A stretch of 64,000 bases of DNA from Clostridia bacterium. GTDB lineage: Bacteria; Bacillota; Clostridia; Christensenellales; Aristaeellaceae. A program made the translations under genes and the position numbers. Positions 7,797 to 16,482 of the stretch are shown here, one piece after another; position 1 is the stretch's first letter, and every line of letters begins with the position of its first letter. The notes beneath the pieces were generated by a model. It searched no databases. It was not told the origin of the DNA and was given only the letters and a program-made list of their open reading frames with translations. The DNA is taken from positions 26,364 through 90,363 of the forward strand of contig JAFROK010000041.1 in NCBI GenBank assembly GCA_017429695.1, in the 5' to 3' direction.

Positions 7797-9170
7797 CTAA
7801 CACAACTCCAAAGAAGCCAATAATGCTTCCCCTACAGTCTGAGATATGGCCGTCTGCGGTACGCACACTGCATAAGTCGTATGAAGGAATACATCCTGGT
7901 AATCTATCCCTTTTTGTGTAACCCCATCAATCTGTCTTCTTGTTTCTCGTTCGTTTGATTCGTGTATTTCGTCCGCAAGATCATATGTATTAATGGTCAA
8001 ATGATTCTGCAAGAATGTCATACATTGACCAATAAAGGTTTCATCGTTGGCACTAAACACATCGGAAAGACTATCTTGATCAGTCAACCACAATGAAAAT
8101 CTGTCCGGCATCTTCATCTTGACCGCCATTAGAAACGCTATGAAAGCGTAGCTTGCAGAAAGGTCTACATTTCTGTGTGCACTAAATGCTATGTTCCATA
8201 TTTTATTCGTTCTTTGAACAAGCCAAGGTGACTCCCGCGGCGTCAAGCTGAATGTCTTACGGATTTCATTGATATAACTGAAAAACTCATCTTTTTTGAC
8301 TGTTGCCTTTGGATAGGAAAACTGAATCAATTCCCGAATATTTGGTACAGACAGGTGCATGAAATGATCAAAGAACTTCAGGAAGTAACCGCCTGCATCC
8401 ATTCCATGACCATAGTAAGTTTCAACCGTGTGAGCAAGCTGGCTCATATCTGTGGCGAAGATGAAAACCACATTGGGTATATTGAAATAATGCTTGATGC
8501 ATTCCAGGGTTTGAATGGCGAACGTCGGTTTGCAGCGATCCAACTCATCAATGAAGATGAAGAGTTTGCCACAAGCGCCAGCTAGATCAGATACTGCTTT
8601 ATGGAAAACTTCCCTCTTTTCCTGATCTGCAAGATACGCCTTACCAAGCTCCTCCGGTTCGTTACCTTCAAGAAGATGAAAAGCTGCGTCTGTGGTGGCA
8701 CCTGCCATTCCACCTACACCTGTTGCAAACATTTCATCTCTGGTACCGCGATAGCAAAGATACGATGTTATGATCCCAACGCCCGCAGATACCATTGCTT
8801 TCATCTTTTCCTTGAAGCCCTCACCCCAGCCATCTGTCTCATTGGCCTTCGCAGAAAGGCTTCCACAAATCGCATAAATCAACGGAGTTAATGCGTCAGA
8901 GTTGTAATCTTTCTCCCATGCATTGTAATAGACACATTCGCTGGAAACATTCTTAAATTCAGAATAAGGACTATCATCTTTCTCCAGTTCATTTATCCAC
9001 ATCTTGAGCAATGTCGTTTTACCCATGCCCCACGGCGCATCAATGTCGATTACACAGGCTCCGCGCTCTGGTCTATGCATCTCTATCAATTTCATCGCCT
9101 TTTGAACGAAATCTATACGATGAAAGACATCATCGGTTTCAAACAAGGCGTTTTCGTTCACTATGTCCAT
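7797..9170 (-). CDS. KAP-family P-loop NTPase
   Basis: A 457-residue protein with Walker A PWGMGKTTLLK near 45, a stretch with possible membrane helices around 125-160 (AMVSAGVGIITSYLCY, ATGVGGMAGATTD), Walker B LFIFIDELDRC near 200, and the following FAIQTLECIKHYF and VVFIFATD segments typical of KAP NTPases. Members are linked to membrane-associated signalling and to phage defence; its role here is unknown. The start at ATG 9170 follows AGAGGA; a GTG at 9185 is an alternative. It is downstream of dapA by 61 nt on the same strand. A possible amber mutation close to the end is discussed in the findings. Confidence 0.8.
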   Translation of the reverse strand: MDIVNENALFETDDVFHRIDFVQKAMKLIEMHRPERGACVIDIDAPWGMGKTTLLKMWINELEKDDSPYSEFKNVSSECVYYNAWEKDYNSDALTPLIYAICGSLSAKANETDGWGEGFKEKMKAMVSAGVGIITSYLCYRGTRDEMFATGVGGMAGATTDAAFHLLEGNEPEELGKAYLADQEKREVFHKAVSDLAGACGKLFIFIDELDRCKPTFAIQTLECIKHYFNIPNVVFIFATDMSQLAHTVETYYGHGMDAGGYFLKFFDHFMHLSVPNIRELIQFSYPKATVKKDEFFSYINEIRKTFSLTPRESPWLVQRTNKIWNIAFSAHRNVDLSASYAFIAFLMAVKMKMPDRFSLWLTDQDSLSDVFSANDETFIGQCMTFLQNHLTINTYDLADEIHESNERETRRQIDGVTQKGIDYQDVFLHTTYAVCVPQTAISQTVGEALLASLELC

Positions 9171-9231
9171 AGTTCCTCTACCCACTCCCTTAGCAGGGGA
9201 GTCCTTTATGCCGCTTGGGTACTTCTCCTTT

Positions 9232-10122
9232 TCAGTTCACGCAGATCTGAAGCCCCAGGTCCTTCATGGCCTGGAAAAGGCGTGGGCGGTTCCGCTGCTG
9301 CATGGGGACCAGGGGAAGACGGAGTTCGTCTTCACACATGTTGAGGGCTGCCATGGCGGCCTTGCAGGGGATCGGGCTGGTTTCACAGAAGAGGGCGTTG
9401 ATCAGGGGCAGGAGTTTCAGCTGGAGGGCAGATGCTTCCTTGTTTTTGCCTTCCAGGGCGAGATGGGCCATTTCAGTGGTTTCTTTGGGTAATACATTGG
9501 AGACTACGGAAATGACGCCCTTGTAACCGCAGCAGATCATGGGGACGGCGATGTCATCGTTGCCGGAGTAGAAGTCAGCGTCTTCTCCTACCAGGCGCAT
9601 CTTTTCCATGGCCTGGCTCACGTCGCTGCTGGCCTCTTTGACGCCGATGATGTTCGGGTGTTTGCAGATGTCGGCCAAGGCTTCGGGGCCCATGTTCAGG
9701 CCGGTACGGCTGGGAACATTGTAGACGATCACCGGCAGAGTCGCTGCGTCCGCAATGGCATGGAAGTGGGCGATCAGGCCTTCCTGGCTGGTTTTGTTGT
9801 AATAAGGCGTTACCACCAGCTGAGCGTCCGCGCCGAATTGCTTGGACATCCGGGCAGCTTCCACCGCTTCCCGGGTGCAGTTGGAGCCGGTGCCGGCAAT
9901 AACCGGTACCCGGCCATGGGCTACGTCCACTACCCGGCGGATCACGTTCAGGTGCTCCTCCCAGGTCATGGTAGCCGGCTCACCGGTGGTACCGGCGGCG
10001 ATCAGCGCGTCTATGCCGGCTGCAATCTGGGATTCCACCAGGTTGTCCAGTGCCGGATAGTCAATTTCGCCGTTTTTGAATGGGGTAATCAGGGCTGTAC
10101 CGCAGCCTTCGAATAATGCCAT
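9232..10122 (-). CDS. dapA: 4-hydroxy-tetrahydrodipicolinate synthase
   Basis: Class I aldolase that condenses pyruvate with aspartate semialdehyde, the first committed step of the lysine and diaminopimelate branch. At 296 residues it is the usual length. Visible hallmarks are GTALITPF at the N-terminus, AGTTGEPATMTWEEH, the YNVPSRTG segment with the catalytic tyrosine, and GVKEASSDVSQ holding the Schiff-base lysine. The start follows AGAGGT. No other lysine genes are nearby; a 47-codon gene precedes it and the KAP NTPase follows. Confidence 0.95.
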   Translation of the reverse strand: MALFEGCGTALITPFKNGEIDYPALDNLVESQIAAGIDALIAAGTTGEPATMTWEEHLNVIRRVVDVAHGRVPVIAGTGSNCTREAVEAARMSKQFGADAQLVVTPYYNKTSQEGLIAHFHAIADAATLPVIVYNVPSRTGLNMGPEALADICKHPNIIGVKEASSDVSQAMEKMRLVGEDADFYSGNDDIAVPMICCGYKGVISVVSNVLPKETTEMAHLALEGKNKEASALQLKLLPLINALFCETSPIPCKAAMAALNMCEDELRLPLVPMQQRNRPRLFQAMKDLGLQICVN

Positions 10123-10136
10123 ATTCTTTAACCTCT

Positions 10137-10280
10137 TTATTCTTTTTCTTCTTTTAATTGATTGTCTCTTCTTTTCCCGCAGTTCCTAAGCAGAATTCGT
10201 GCTACCACCTGAATTGCTTGTAGTTGCTCATCGTCCATATCTTTAAGAAATTCGATGGTTTTTTCCAGTTCAGACATCAT
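10137..10280 (-). CDS. Small protein upstream of dapA
   Basis: A 47-residue reading frame starting MMSELEKTIEFLKDMDDEQLQ with GGAG 6 nt before the first ATG. It ends 14 nt before the dapA start. It is mostly helical and charged, with no membrane segment. I do not recognise it. Small proteins of this type (a 'leader' helix with an E-L-E-x-x-I-x-F pattern) occur in Clostridia. Support comes from the ribosome site, the tight spacing and the absence of any competing frame. Confidence 0.5.
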   Translation of the reverse strand: MMSELEKTIEFLKDMDDEQLQAIQVVARILLRNCGKRRDNQLKEEKE

Positions 10281-10590
10281 CTATCTCCGCTCTTTTTCGC
10301 TCTGCGAATTAACTTGTTGCTAAACAATTCTTCTCTCTTGCTCCTATTGTTGTTCATGATCAAATAAAGGATAAAGCTCCGCCGGGCGACGTTTTTGCGT
10401 CGTCTTTTCCGGGGGCTCTGTTCGGCGGTTCTCCGGCTCCGGCAATCCACCGCGGGCTGGTTGGCGCCTGCCTGGGGTTCCTTTCTTCCTTCTGGGGTTG
10501 TCCGGGGTATGTTTGGGAGTGGGTTTATATGGATTGACTGGTATATCTAGGGCGTTTTGGGCAGACTTCACCCGCATAGATATACAGATA
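10281..10590 (-). other. Long leader region of the dapA transcript
   Basis: About 300 nt of transcript between the promoter at 10593-10621 and the small gene. It contains an open frame of 77 codons (10344-10577) that is Pro/Arg/Lys-rich and starts only ~9 nt after the expected transcript start with no ribosome site, so I do not call it a gene. A short hairpin (CGACG/CGTCG near 10393-10408) is visible. No lysine riboswitch hallmark was found. Confidence 0.4.
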
Positions 10591-10592
10591 TA

Positions 10593-10621
10593 AGTATAGC
10601 CTATAATAGGAAGGAAGTCAA
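10593..10621 (-). promoter_or_regulatory. Promoter of the small gene-dapA-KAP unit
   Basis: TTGACT (10616-10621), 17-bp spacer and TATACT (10593-10598) on the minus strand. It is the best promoter upstream of dapA. Confidence 0.65.
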
Positions 10622-10678
10622 TCTTTCGGGTTGAGCAAAGGATGTGCTTCAAGCCTTGATTTTTGGGCATCCTCGGCA

Positions 10679-10707
10679 TTGCCTTTTGGGATATTGCATG
10701 GTAGAAT
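10679..10707 (+). promoter_or_regulatory. Promoter of the Wzz-like operon
   Basis: TTGCCT, 17-bp spacer, TAGAAT. It predicts a leader of ~40 nt before the TTG start at 10754. Confidence 0.55.
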
Positions 10708-10753
10708 GAAGTGTTGAAGTTTACCCTTATGGATTAGATTGGAGGGAACCCGT

Positions 10754-12400
10754 TTGGATCAGAATGAGCGTCGACCGGAAAATAAGGTGACGATTGACAG
10801 GGACGCGCAGATCAACGTGGTAGTGAACCGTTCCGGAGAGGATGATAATGCCATTGACCTGGGCCGGGTGTTCCATAATATGAAAGTAAAGCGCCGCGTT
10901 TTTGCATGGGTACTGGTGTTGTGCCTGGTGCTGGGCATCTGCGCGCCGTTGCTGCTTTACCAGTTCAACAAACCTATGCTGACGGTATCATCCGTGGTTA
11001 CGCTGAAGTATGAAGTGCCCATGGTGGATGTGGATGACGATTTGATTCCCTTAGCGGATTATACCGGTTCGGATGAGCCGGTAATTGTCTGGCAACCGGT
11101 GGAGGACCTGACAGCACCGGACGGGTCTGAACTGGACCTGAACGCAATCGCCTCTTCCTATGTGCTCCAGCAGGCGCTGAACGCGCTGGACCTGTCCCAG
11201 TCGATTACGCTGTCCGCCCTCCGTCGTAATATTTCCATTGAGAAAGTGCTGTCCGAAAAGAGCCGGCAGGCCCAGGAACTGACCTCCAAGATGGCCGAGG
11301 ATAAAAGCTCAGAAGCCTATGAGCAGCTGCAGGCCATGGAACTGGAATACGACAATCGCTTTGTCGTCCGTCTGTCGAACGGTTTCCGGGATGAGGATTC
11401 GAAAGTCAAAGTCGAAATCACCGACGCGGAACTGAACGCGCTGCTGGATCGGATCCTGTCTGCATACAACGATTACCTGGTGGAAACCTACGCGAATATG
11501 AAGTTGCCAAATAATTTGGTAGCGGAAATCAAAACGGACGAGCTGGACCTGCTGGAAAGCCTGGATATCTTCCGGACCGCTTCGGATGAGCTGTACAATT
11601 ACTGCGATTCCCAGCGGGATTCGGTCAAGGCTTACCGTTCCTCCCGGGACGGCCGGAACCTGGAAAACTGGATGACCGCTGTCCGGACTAACCGGGAAGT
11701 GTCCATTGACAACCTATATTCCTATGTATATACAAACTCCATCGTCAAAAACCCCTCGGAAATGCTGACCACTTATGAGAACAGGCAACGGGAGAACGAG
11801 CGGAGCAAGCAGGAAGTCAACGACAAAATTGAGGCGGACGTCAAAACGAAGACCGAGAATTACAAAAAGCCCACGGTCATCGTATCGATGCAGGAAAGCG
11901 GATCTATCAAGAGCACACAAAAAACTCCGGATTCCTTTAACGAGCTGATCCTGCGTCTGGCGAAGAATTATGGCAAAATTGTGGAACTGGAAATCACGGC
12001 AGACGACCTGAGCAGCAAGATCGCCTCCCTGAAAAAGCTCAGCGGCTCCTCCATTTCCCAGGAGAATGTGGACAAGGCCTCCTCGGAGCTCGAAAACGCC
12101 AAAGTTGCTTTCAACAGCCTTTATGACGGAATCCTGGAACATATGGAAGAAGTCACCGAAAGCGCTTTCTACCGGATTTATGCTTCCCACACCGTGCCCC
12201 AGGGCAAGCTGGACAATTACCTGGTTGCCAACCTCAAGAAGATGCTGATCGGCGCGGCTGTCGGCATTGTGGTCGCCTGCGGGCTGTGGTTCCTGGCCGC
12301 TCTGGCGCCGGAATTCCGCAGGAACCGGAAAGACGATGAGGATGAAAAGAAGCCGGACAGAAAAGGGATCGCGGACGGAAAGGAGGCGGCTGAAGCATGA
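10754..12400 (+). CDS. Wzz-like polysaccharide co-polymerase / chain-length determinant protein
   Basis: A 548-residue protein with one membrane helix near residues 50-75 (VFAWVLVLCLVLGICAPLLLY), a long charged extracytoplasmic region with coiled-coil character, and a second helix near 500-520 (MLIGAAVGIVVACGLWFLAAL), then a short Lys/Asp-rich cytoplasmic tail. This is the topology of Wzz proteins, which set polysaccharide chain length. No tyrosine-kinase domain is fused or adjacent. I choose the TTG at 10754 because GGAGGG lies 8 nt upstream; the TTG at 10739 would place that ribosome site inside the gene. It overlaps the next gene by 4 nt (ATGA). Confidence 0.75.
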   Translation: MDQNERRPENKVTIDRDAQINVVVNRSGEDDNAIDLGRVFHNMKVKRRVFAWVLVLCLVLGICAPLLLYQFNKPMLTVSSVVTLKYEVPMVDVDDDLIPLADYTGSDEPVIVWQPVEDLTAPDGSELDLNAIASSYVLQQALNALDLSQSITLSALRRNISIEKVLSEKSRQAQELTSKMAEDKSSEAYEQLQAMELEYDNRFVVRLSNGFRDEDSKVKVEITDAELNALLDRILSAYNDYLVETYANMKLPNNLVAEIKTDELDLLESLDIFRTASDELYNYCDSQRDSVKAYRSSRDGRNLENWMTAVRTNREVSIDNLYSYVYTNSIVKNPSEMLTTYENRQRENERSKQEVNDKIEADVKTKTENYKKPTVIVSMQESGSIKSTQKTPDSFNELILRLAKNYGKIVELEITADDLSSKIASLKKLSGSSISQENVDKASSELENAKVAFNSLYDGILEHMEEVTESAFYRIYASHTVPQGKLDNYLVANLKKMLIGAAVGIVVACGLWFLAALAPEFRRNRKDDEDEKKPDRKGIADGKEAAEA

Positions 12401-13917
12401 AGAGCATGAGGAAAAAGAGCTGGCTGAAAATCACGCTGTGCGTGCTGGTCGCCTGTGCCATCGTCGGAACGATTATTTCCGGCATTATGTTCACGTCCAA
12501 TAAAGGCAAGGCCAGTGCTTCTGCCACGATTGAGTTCTCCTTTGACGGGGCGGCGGACGGGATCGCCCCCAACGGAAATGCATTCTCCATGGATGCCATC
12601 ACCTCCGACGAAGTGCTGTCCCAGGCGCTTGCTGATGCGGGCATGGCGGATAAATATACTGCGGATGCCCTCAAGCCGTACCTGAAGACCACCGGCGTTT
12701 ATCCGGAAAATATTGTCGAGCAGATGACCAGCTACGATTCCCTGCTGGACTTTAACGCCAGCCGGGAAGTCATGGCCAAGGTGTATCATCCGACGCTGTA
12801 CTCTGTTTCCCTGCAGAACGGCTTTGATGCCGGCATTTCCCAGGCGGATCTGGAAAAACTGCTTCAGTGTATCCTGGCCGCCTTCCGGAGTGATTTTGAA
12901 GTCCGGTATGCTGTCGGCACCCAGCCGGTGGAGCTCCAGGTCAGCCTGGACCAGTATGACTACCCGCAGCGCCTGACCCTGTTGCGGCAGTCCCTGCAGG
13001 AATCTGCGGATTACGCCACAGAGCTGTATGAAAAGCATCCCACACTGCGTAAGGGCGGCGTCGGTTTCAACGATATCGCGGTGAAGCTGAATAACCTGAT
13101 CGATACCGACCTGGCGAAACTGGATGCAAGCGTAACGATTAACGCATTGACTCAGGACAAAGGCCGACTGATCAGCCAGTACGAATACAGCATGAAGTCG
13201 CTGGAAAATGAGCTGGAGAAGAGAAACCAGCAGTGGGAATCCATCACCAAACTGATCGAGGAATATAAGCAGGACGAGGAAATGTACCTGTCTACCGCCG
13301 ACGGTGCTACACAGATCAAGAGCAACACTTCCGAGACCTACGAGAAACTGCAGCAGTCCCTCGAGGCGGTCAACGACCGGATGATCACCATTAAGTCCTC
13401 CATCCAGCACTATAAGGAACTGCTGCGGGACCTGGGCGAGGAAACGGACACCACTGAAGAACTCTCCCTGCCCTTTGTCAGCAGCACCACTTCCGCACAG
13501 TCCAACAAGGTGGAGATCGGCGGCAACACAGACTCTGTTGACACTGTCAAAACCCCTGAAACTGACGAGCCCGTCAACAGCGCCGAAACAGTTACTGAAA
13601 ATGCCGTCGTTTCCCAAGAGGAATATGATAAATACATCGCCGATTTGGAAACCGCGATTGATACCCTGCTGGCCCGCCGGGAAGAAATCATGAAGACCTT
13701 CTCCGAGCTGATCGCGCTGTACAATGCAGAGCAGATCAACGACCTCACGGTTGTTGTATCCAAAATCAAGTACGACGTACCGAAGCTCCTCTCCGGCGGA
13801 TTTGCCAAGCAAACCATCAAAGTCGCCGGCCCCATCTGCGCCGTCGGCTTCATGGTCTGCCTGGTCCTGCTCATCATCTCCCGCCACAGGGAAGAGAAAT
13901 TTGCTGATGCCAAGTAA
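12397..13917 (+). CDS. Second Wzz-like membrane protein
   Basis: A 506-residue protein with a helix at residues 8-30 (KITLCVLVACAIVGTIISGIMF), a ~430-residue extracytoplasmic coiled-coil-rich part and a second helix near 480 (GPICAVGFMVCLVLLIIS). It has the same two-helix plan as the gene it overlaps, so the two probably act together in polysaccharide assembly. Sequence similarity between the two is low outside the topology. The ATGA overlap indicates translational coupling. Confidence 0.7.
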   Translation: MKSMRKKSWLKITLCVLVACAIVGTIISGIMFTSNKGKASASATIEFSFDGAADGIAPNGNAFSMDAITSDEVLSQALADAGMADKYTADALKPYLKTTGVYPENIVEQMTSYDSLLDFNASREVMAKVYHPTLYSVSLQNGFDAGISQADLEKLLQCILAAFRSDFEVRYAVGTQPVELQVSLDQYDYPQRLTLLRQSLQESADYATELYEKHPTLRKGGVGFNDIAVKLNNLIDTDLAKLDASVTINALTQDKGRLISQYEYSMKSLENELEKRNQQWESITKLIEEYKQDEEMYLSTADGATQIKSNTSETYEKLQQSLEAVNDRMITIKSSIQHYKELLRDLGEETDTTEELSLPFVSSTTSAQSNKVEIGGNTDSVDTVKTPETDEPVNSAETVTENAVVSQEEYDKYIADLETAIDTLLARREEIMKTFSELIALYNAEQINDLTVVVSKIKYDVPKLLSGGFAKQTIKVAGPICAVGFMVCLVLLIISRHREEKFADAK

Positions 13918-13927
13918 GGTATCTGTG

Positions 13928-13999
13928 AGATCCTTCACTTCGTTCAAGATAACTCCCTTGGTGGTTACAGTCAATGGGTTGTCATTCTGAGCGCAGCGG
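13928..13999. repeat. Two copies of a dispersed intergenic repeat
   Basis: Inverted (13928-13953) and direct (13981-13999) degenerate copies of the ATCCTGAGCGAAGCGAAGG-type element that recurs in intergenic DNA at 29.03, 34.35, 49.15 and 59.95 kb. Confidence 0.7.
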
Positions 14000-14125
14000 T
14001 TATGATCTATCCAAATCTGAGATTTGGGTAACAGATCACATACAAAGCTAACAGGTCATAAACATGGAGGTGTAAGAATCTCCTCCGTGAATAAGAAAGG
14101 ACAAAAATTAAGGAGGTTTTCAGGT

Positions 14126-15145
14126 ATGACCATCATCGTTACCGGCGGTGCCGGATTCATTGGTTCCAACTTTGTGTTCCATATGCTGGGGAAGTATCCG
14201 GAGTATCGGATTGTGTGTCTGGATAAGCTGACCTATGCGGGAAACCTGTCTACGCTGAAGGGCGTGATGGCCAATCCCAACTTCCGGTTTGTGAAGGCGG
14301 ATATCTGTGACCGGGAAGCGGTGTACAAGCTTTTTGAAGAAGAGAAGCCGGATATCGTAGTGAACTTTGCTGCTGAGAGCCATGTGGATCGGTCCATTGA
14401 GGATCCGGGTGTGTTCCTGCAGACGAACATCATCGGTACGGCAACCTTGATGGATGCCTGCCGGAAGTATGGTATTCAGCGGTATCACCAGGTATCCACC
14501 GACGAAGTCTACGGCGACCTGCCGCTGGACCGGCCGGACCTGCTGTTTACGGAAGAGACGCCCATTCATACGTCTTCTCCCTATTCCTCTTCCAAGGCCG
14601 CTGCAGACCTGCTGGTCATGGCTTATCACCGGACCTATGGCCTGCCGTGTACCATTTCCCGCTGCTCCAACAACTACGGCCCGTACCATTTCCCGGAAAA
14701 ACTGATTCCGCTGATGATCGCCAACGCCCTGAACGATAAACCCCTGCCGGTATACGGTGAAGGCAAGAATGTCCGGGACTGGCTGTATGTGGAAGACCAC
14801 TGCAAGGCCATTGACCTGATTATCCATAAAGGCCGTGTTGGGGAAGTGTATAACATCGGCGGCCATAACGAAATGGCGAATATCGATATCGTCAAACTGA
14901 TCTGCAAGGAACTGGGCAAGCCGGAAACACTGATCACCTACGTTACCGACCGGAAGGGCCACGATATGCGGTACGCCATCGATCCGACCAAGATCCACAA
15001 TGAACTGGGCTGGCTGCCGGAAACCATGTTTAAAGATGGCATCAAAAAGACCATCCAGTGGTACCTGGATAACCGGGAATGGTGGGAAGAAATCATCTCC
15101 GGTGAATACCAGAACTACTACGAGAAAATGTACGCTAACCGGTAA
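14126..15145 (+). CDS. rfbB: dTDP-glucose 4,6-dehydratase
   Basis: Short-chain dehydrogenase that converts dTDP-glucose to dTDP-4-keto-6-deoxyglucose for dTDP-rhamnose and related sugars. 339 residues. Visible are the NAD-binding GGAGFIGSN, the TYAGNLSTL segment, NFAAESHVDRS, TDEVYGDL and the catalytic YSSSKAAAD. The ATG at 14126 follows AAGGAGG at a good distance; upstream in-frame codons lack a ribosome site. rfbA, rfbC and rfbD are not in the window. Proximity to the Wzz-like pair suggests a surface-polysaccharide role. Confidence 0.93.
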   Translation: MTIIVTGGAGFIGSNFVFHMLGKYPEYRIVCLDKLTYAGNLSTLKGVMANPNFRFVKADICDREAVYKLFEEEKPDIVVNFAAESHVDRSIEDPGVFLQTNIIGTATLMDACRKYGIQRYHQVSTDEVYGDLPLDRPDLLFTEETPIHTSSPYSSSKAAADLLVMAYHRTYGLPCTISRCSNNYGPYHFPEKLIPLMIANALNDKPLPVYGEGKNVRDWLYVEDHCKAIDLIIHKGRVGEVYNIGGHNEMANIDIVKLICKELGKPETLITYVTDRKGHDMRYAIDPTKIHNELGWLPETMFKDGIKKTIQWYLDNREWWEEIISGEYQNYYEKMYANR

Positions 15146-15148
15146 TCA

Positions 15149-15459
15149 ACTGGAACGTGGGGGACGGTTCTCCAGGAACGTGGGGGACGGTTCTCCACGT
15201 TCCATTTTTTGGCCCAAGTGGAACGTAGGGGGAACGTAGGGGACGGTTCCCTACGTTCCACTTTTAGAGTCCGAATGTCCTGCTTTCGGGGTCGGAACGG
15301 TGGAGACAGTTCTCCCGTTCCGGCCGAACACGGAACGGAGAGAAGCCGTCCCCGGCCGTTCCGCAGTCTTGTCGCTGCGTTTTGCGCTGGTTTTGGTGCT
15401 GTATTTGGAACGTTGGGGACAGTCCTTTTGGAACGTAGGGGACGGTTCCCTGCGTTCCA
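15149..15459. repeat. Array of REP-type palindromes upstream of the Y1 transposase
   Basis: At least five elements built on GGAACGTAGGGGACGGTTCC. The clearest form perfect or near-perfect hairpins: 15175-15204, 15231-15259 (GGAACGTAGGG, loop GACGGTT, CCCTACGTTCC) and 15430-15458. Degenerate copies lie at 15151-15174, 15294-15320, 15331-15363 and 15407-15429. There is no other gene in this 370-bp stretch. Confidence 0.85.
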
Positions 15460-15515
15460 CTTTTTGCTTTACAGGCGGGGTTTCCGATGGTATATTCTTG
15501 ATGAGGTGATGGGGT

Positions 15516-16394
15516 ATGCCGAGAACTGCACGGAAGATCAGCGAATCGAATATCTATCATGTGATGCTGCGGGGGATCAACCGGCAGGATATCTTTGAGG
15601 ATGACGGTGACCGGCATTATTTCATGACCACGCTGCGGGCTTCCAAGGAGGCTTCCGGGTTTAAGCTGTATGGCTTCTGCCTGATGTCCAACCATGTCCA
15701 TCTGCTGATGGAGCCGGCGGATGAACCGCTGGGGAGAATCTTCCGGAGGGTCGGCGCCAAGTATGTGCACTGGTATAACAAGAAATACGATCGGGTGGGC
15801 CATCTGTTCCAGGACCGGTTCAAAAGCGAGAATGTGGTCGGTGACCTGCATTTCATCACGGTACTGAGATATATCCTGCAGAACCCGGTAAAGGCCGGAA
15901 TGGTCAGCAATCCCGGAAACTACCGCTGGAGCAGTTTCCCGGCATATATCAAAGGAAACGGAAGCATCACCGACATCGCTTTTGCGGAAAGTTTTTTCGC
16001 CGGTCATGATGAGATGGTGGAGTATCTCCTGCAGGGCAATGACGACACCGCCATGGATGAAGTGGATTACGACCTGCGCCTGCAGAATGAGCGGGCAAAG
16101 GATATTCTGGTTCGCGTTACGGGCTGTGAGTCCGTCGCGGCGTTCCAGGCGCTGGATAAAAAACTGCAGAAGGAATATGCCCGGCAGATGTACCTGCAGA
16201 AAGTTTCCACCAACCAGATTTCCCGCCTGACGGGCATGCCGAGAACCTCCGTCTTCCGGGCCGTCAAAACCGTTGATTATTCCGTCCAGGGAGCCGCCCC
16301 GTCCTCCCCCCTCCTCCGCGAGTGGAACGTAGGGGACGGTTCCTTAAGTTCCACTTTTGGGGCAGCAGAAGATGCTGATGACGTTATCTGGTAA
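15516..16394 (+). CDS. REP-associated tyrosine transposase (Y1/HUH family)
   Basis: A 292-residue single-strand transposase of the TnpA-REP (RAYT) group related to IS200/IS605. The HUH motif is FCLMSNHVHLLM near residue 62. The segment ILQNPVKAGMVSNPGNYRWSS near 112-132 is characteristic of the family and contains the candidate nucleophile tyrosine. A C-terminal helix-turn-helix-like part follows (TNQISRLTGMPRTSVFRAVK). The start follows GAGGTG. The last ~25 codons read through a REP palindrome (EWNVGDGSLSSTF). RAYTs are domesticated, single-copy enzymes thought to move or maintain the REP palindromes that flank them, as here. Confidence 0.9.
   Translation: MPRTARKISESNIYHVMLRGINRQDIFEDDGDRHYFMTTLRASKEASGFKLYGFCLMSNHVHLLMEPADEPLGRIFRRVGAKYVHWYNKKYDRVGHLFQDRFKSENVVGDLHFITVLRYILQNPVKAGMVSNPGNYRWSSFPAYIKGNGSITDIAFAESFFAGHDEMVEYLLQGNDDTAMDEVDYDLRLQNERAKDILVRVTGCESVAAFQALDKKLQKEYARQMYLQKVSTNQISRLTGMPRTSVFRAVKTVDYSVQGAAPSSPLLREWNVGDGSLSSTFGAAEDADDVIW
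16322..16354. repeat. REP palindrome inside the 3' end of the transposase gene
   Basis: GTGGAACGTAGGGG ... GTTCCAC hairpin of the same type as the upstream array. It is translated as part of the transposase C-terminus. A half element also occurs at 18431-18448 (GTGGAACGTATGGGGGCG). Confidence 0.85.
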
Positions 16395-16411
16395 TTTGCT
16401 GATTAGGGTTT

Positions 16412-16452
16412 CGAAGAAAAGAAAACTGCCACGCTTCAAATTTGCGTGACAG
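16412..16452 (-). terminator. Terminator of the AAA-nucleotidyltransferase cluster
   Basis: On the minus strand CTGTCACGC, 9-nt loop, GCGTGGCAG followed by TTTTCTTTTC. It lies 30 nt past the nucleotidyltransferase stop. Confidence 0.75.
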
Positions 16453-16482
16453 TACTGAATGATATGACCCAGTGTGTCCGGA

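Noticed and set aside
10344-10577. A 77-codon Pro/Arg-rich frame in the dapA leader
   Set aside because: No ribosome site, starts almost at the predicted transcript start and has unusual composition. Described as leader only.
12217-13974. A 585-codon minus-strand open frame
   Set aside because: Shadow of the second Wzz-like gene, which has membrane topology, coupling and a ribosome site.
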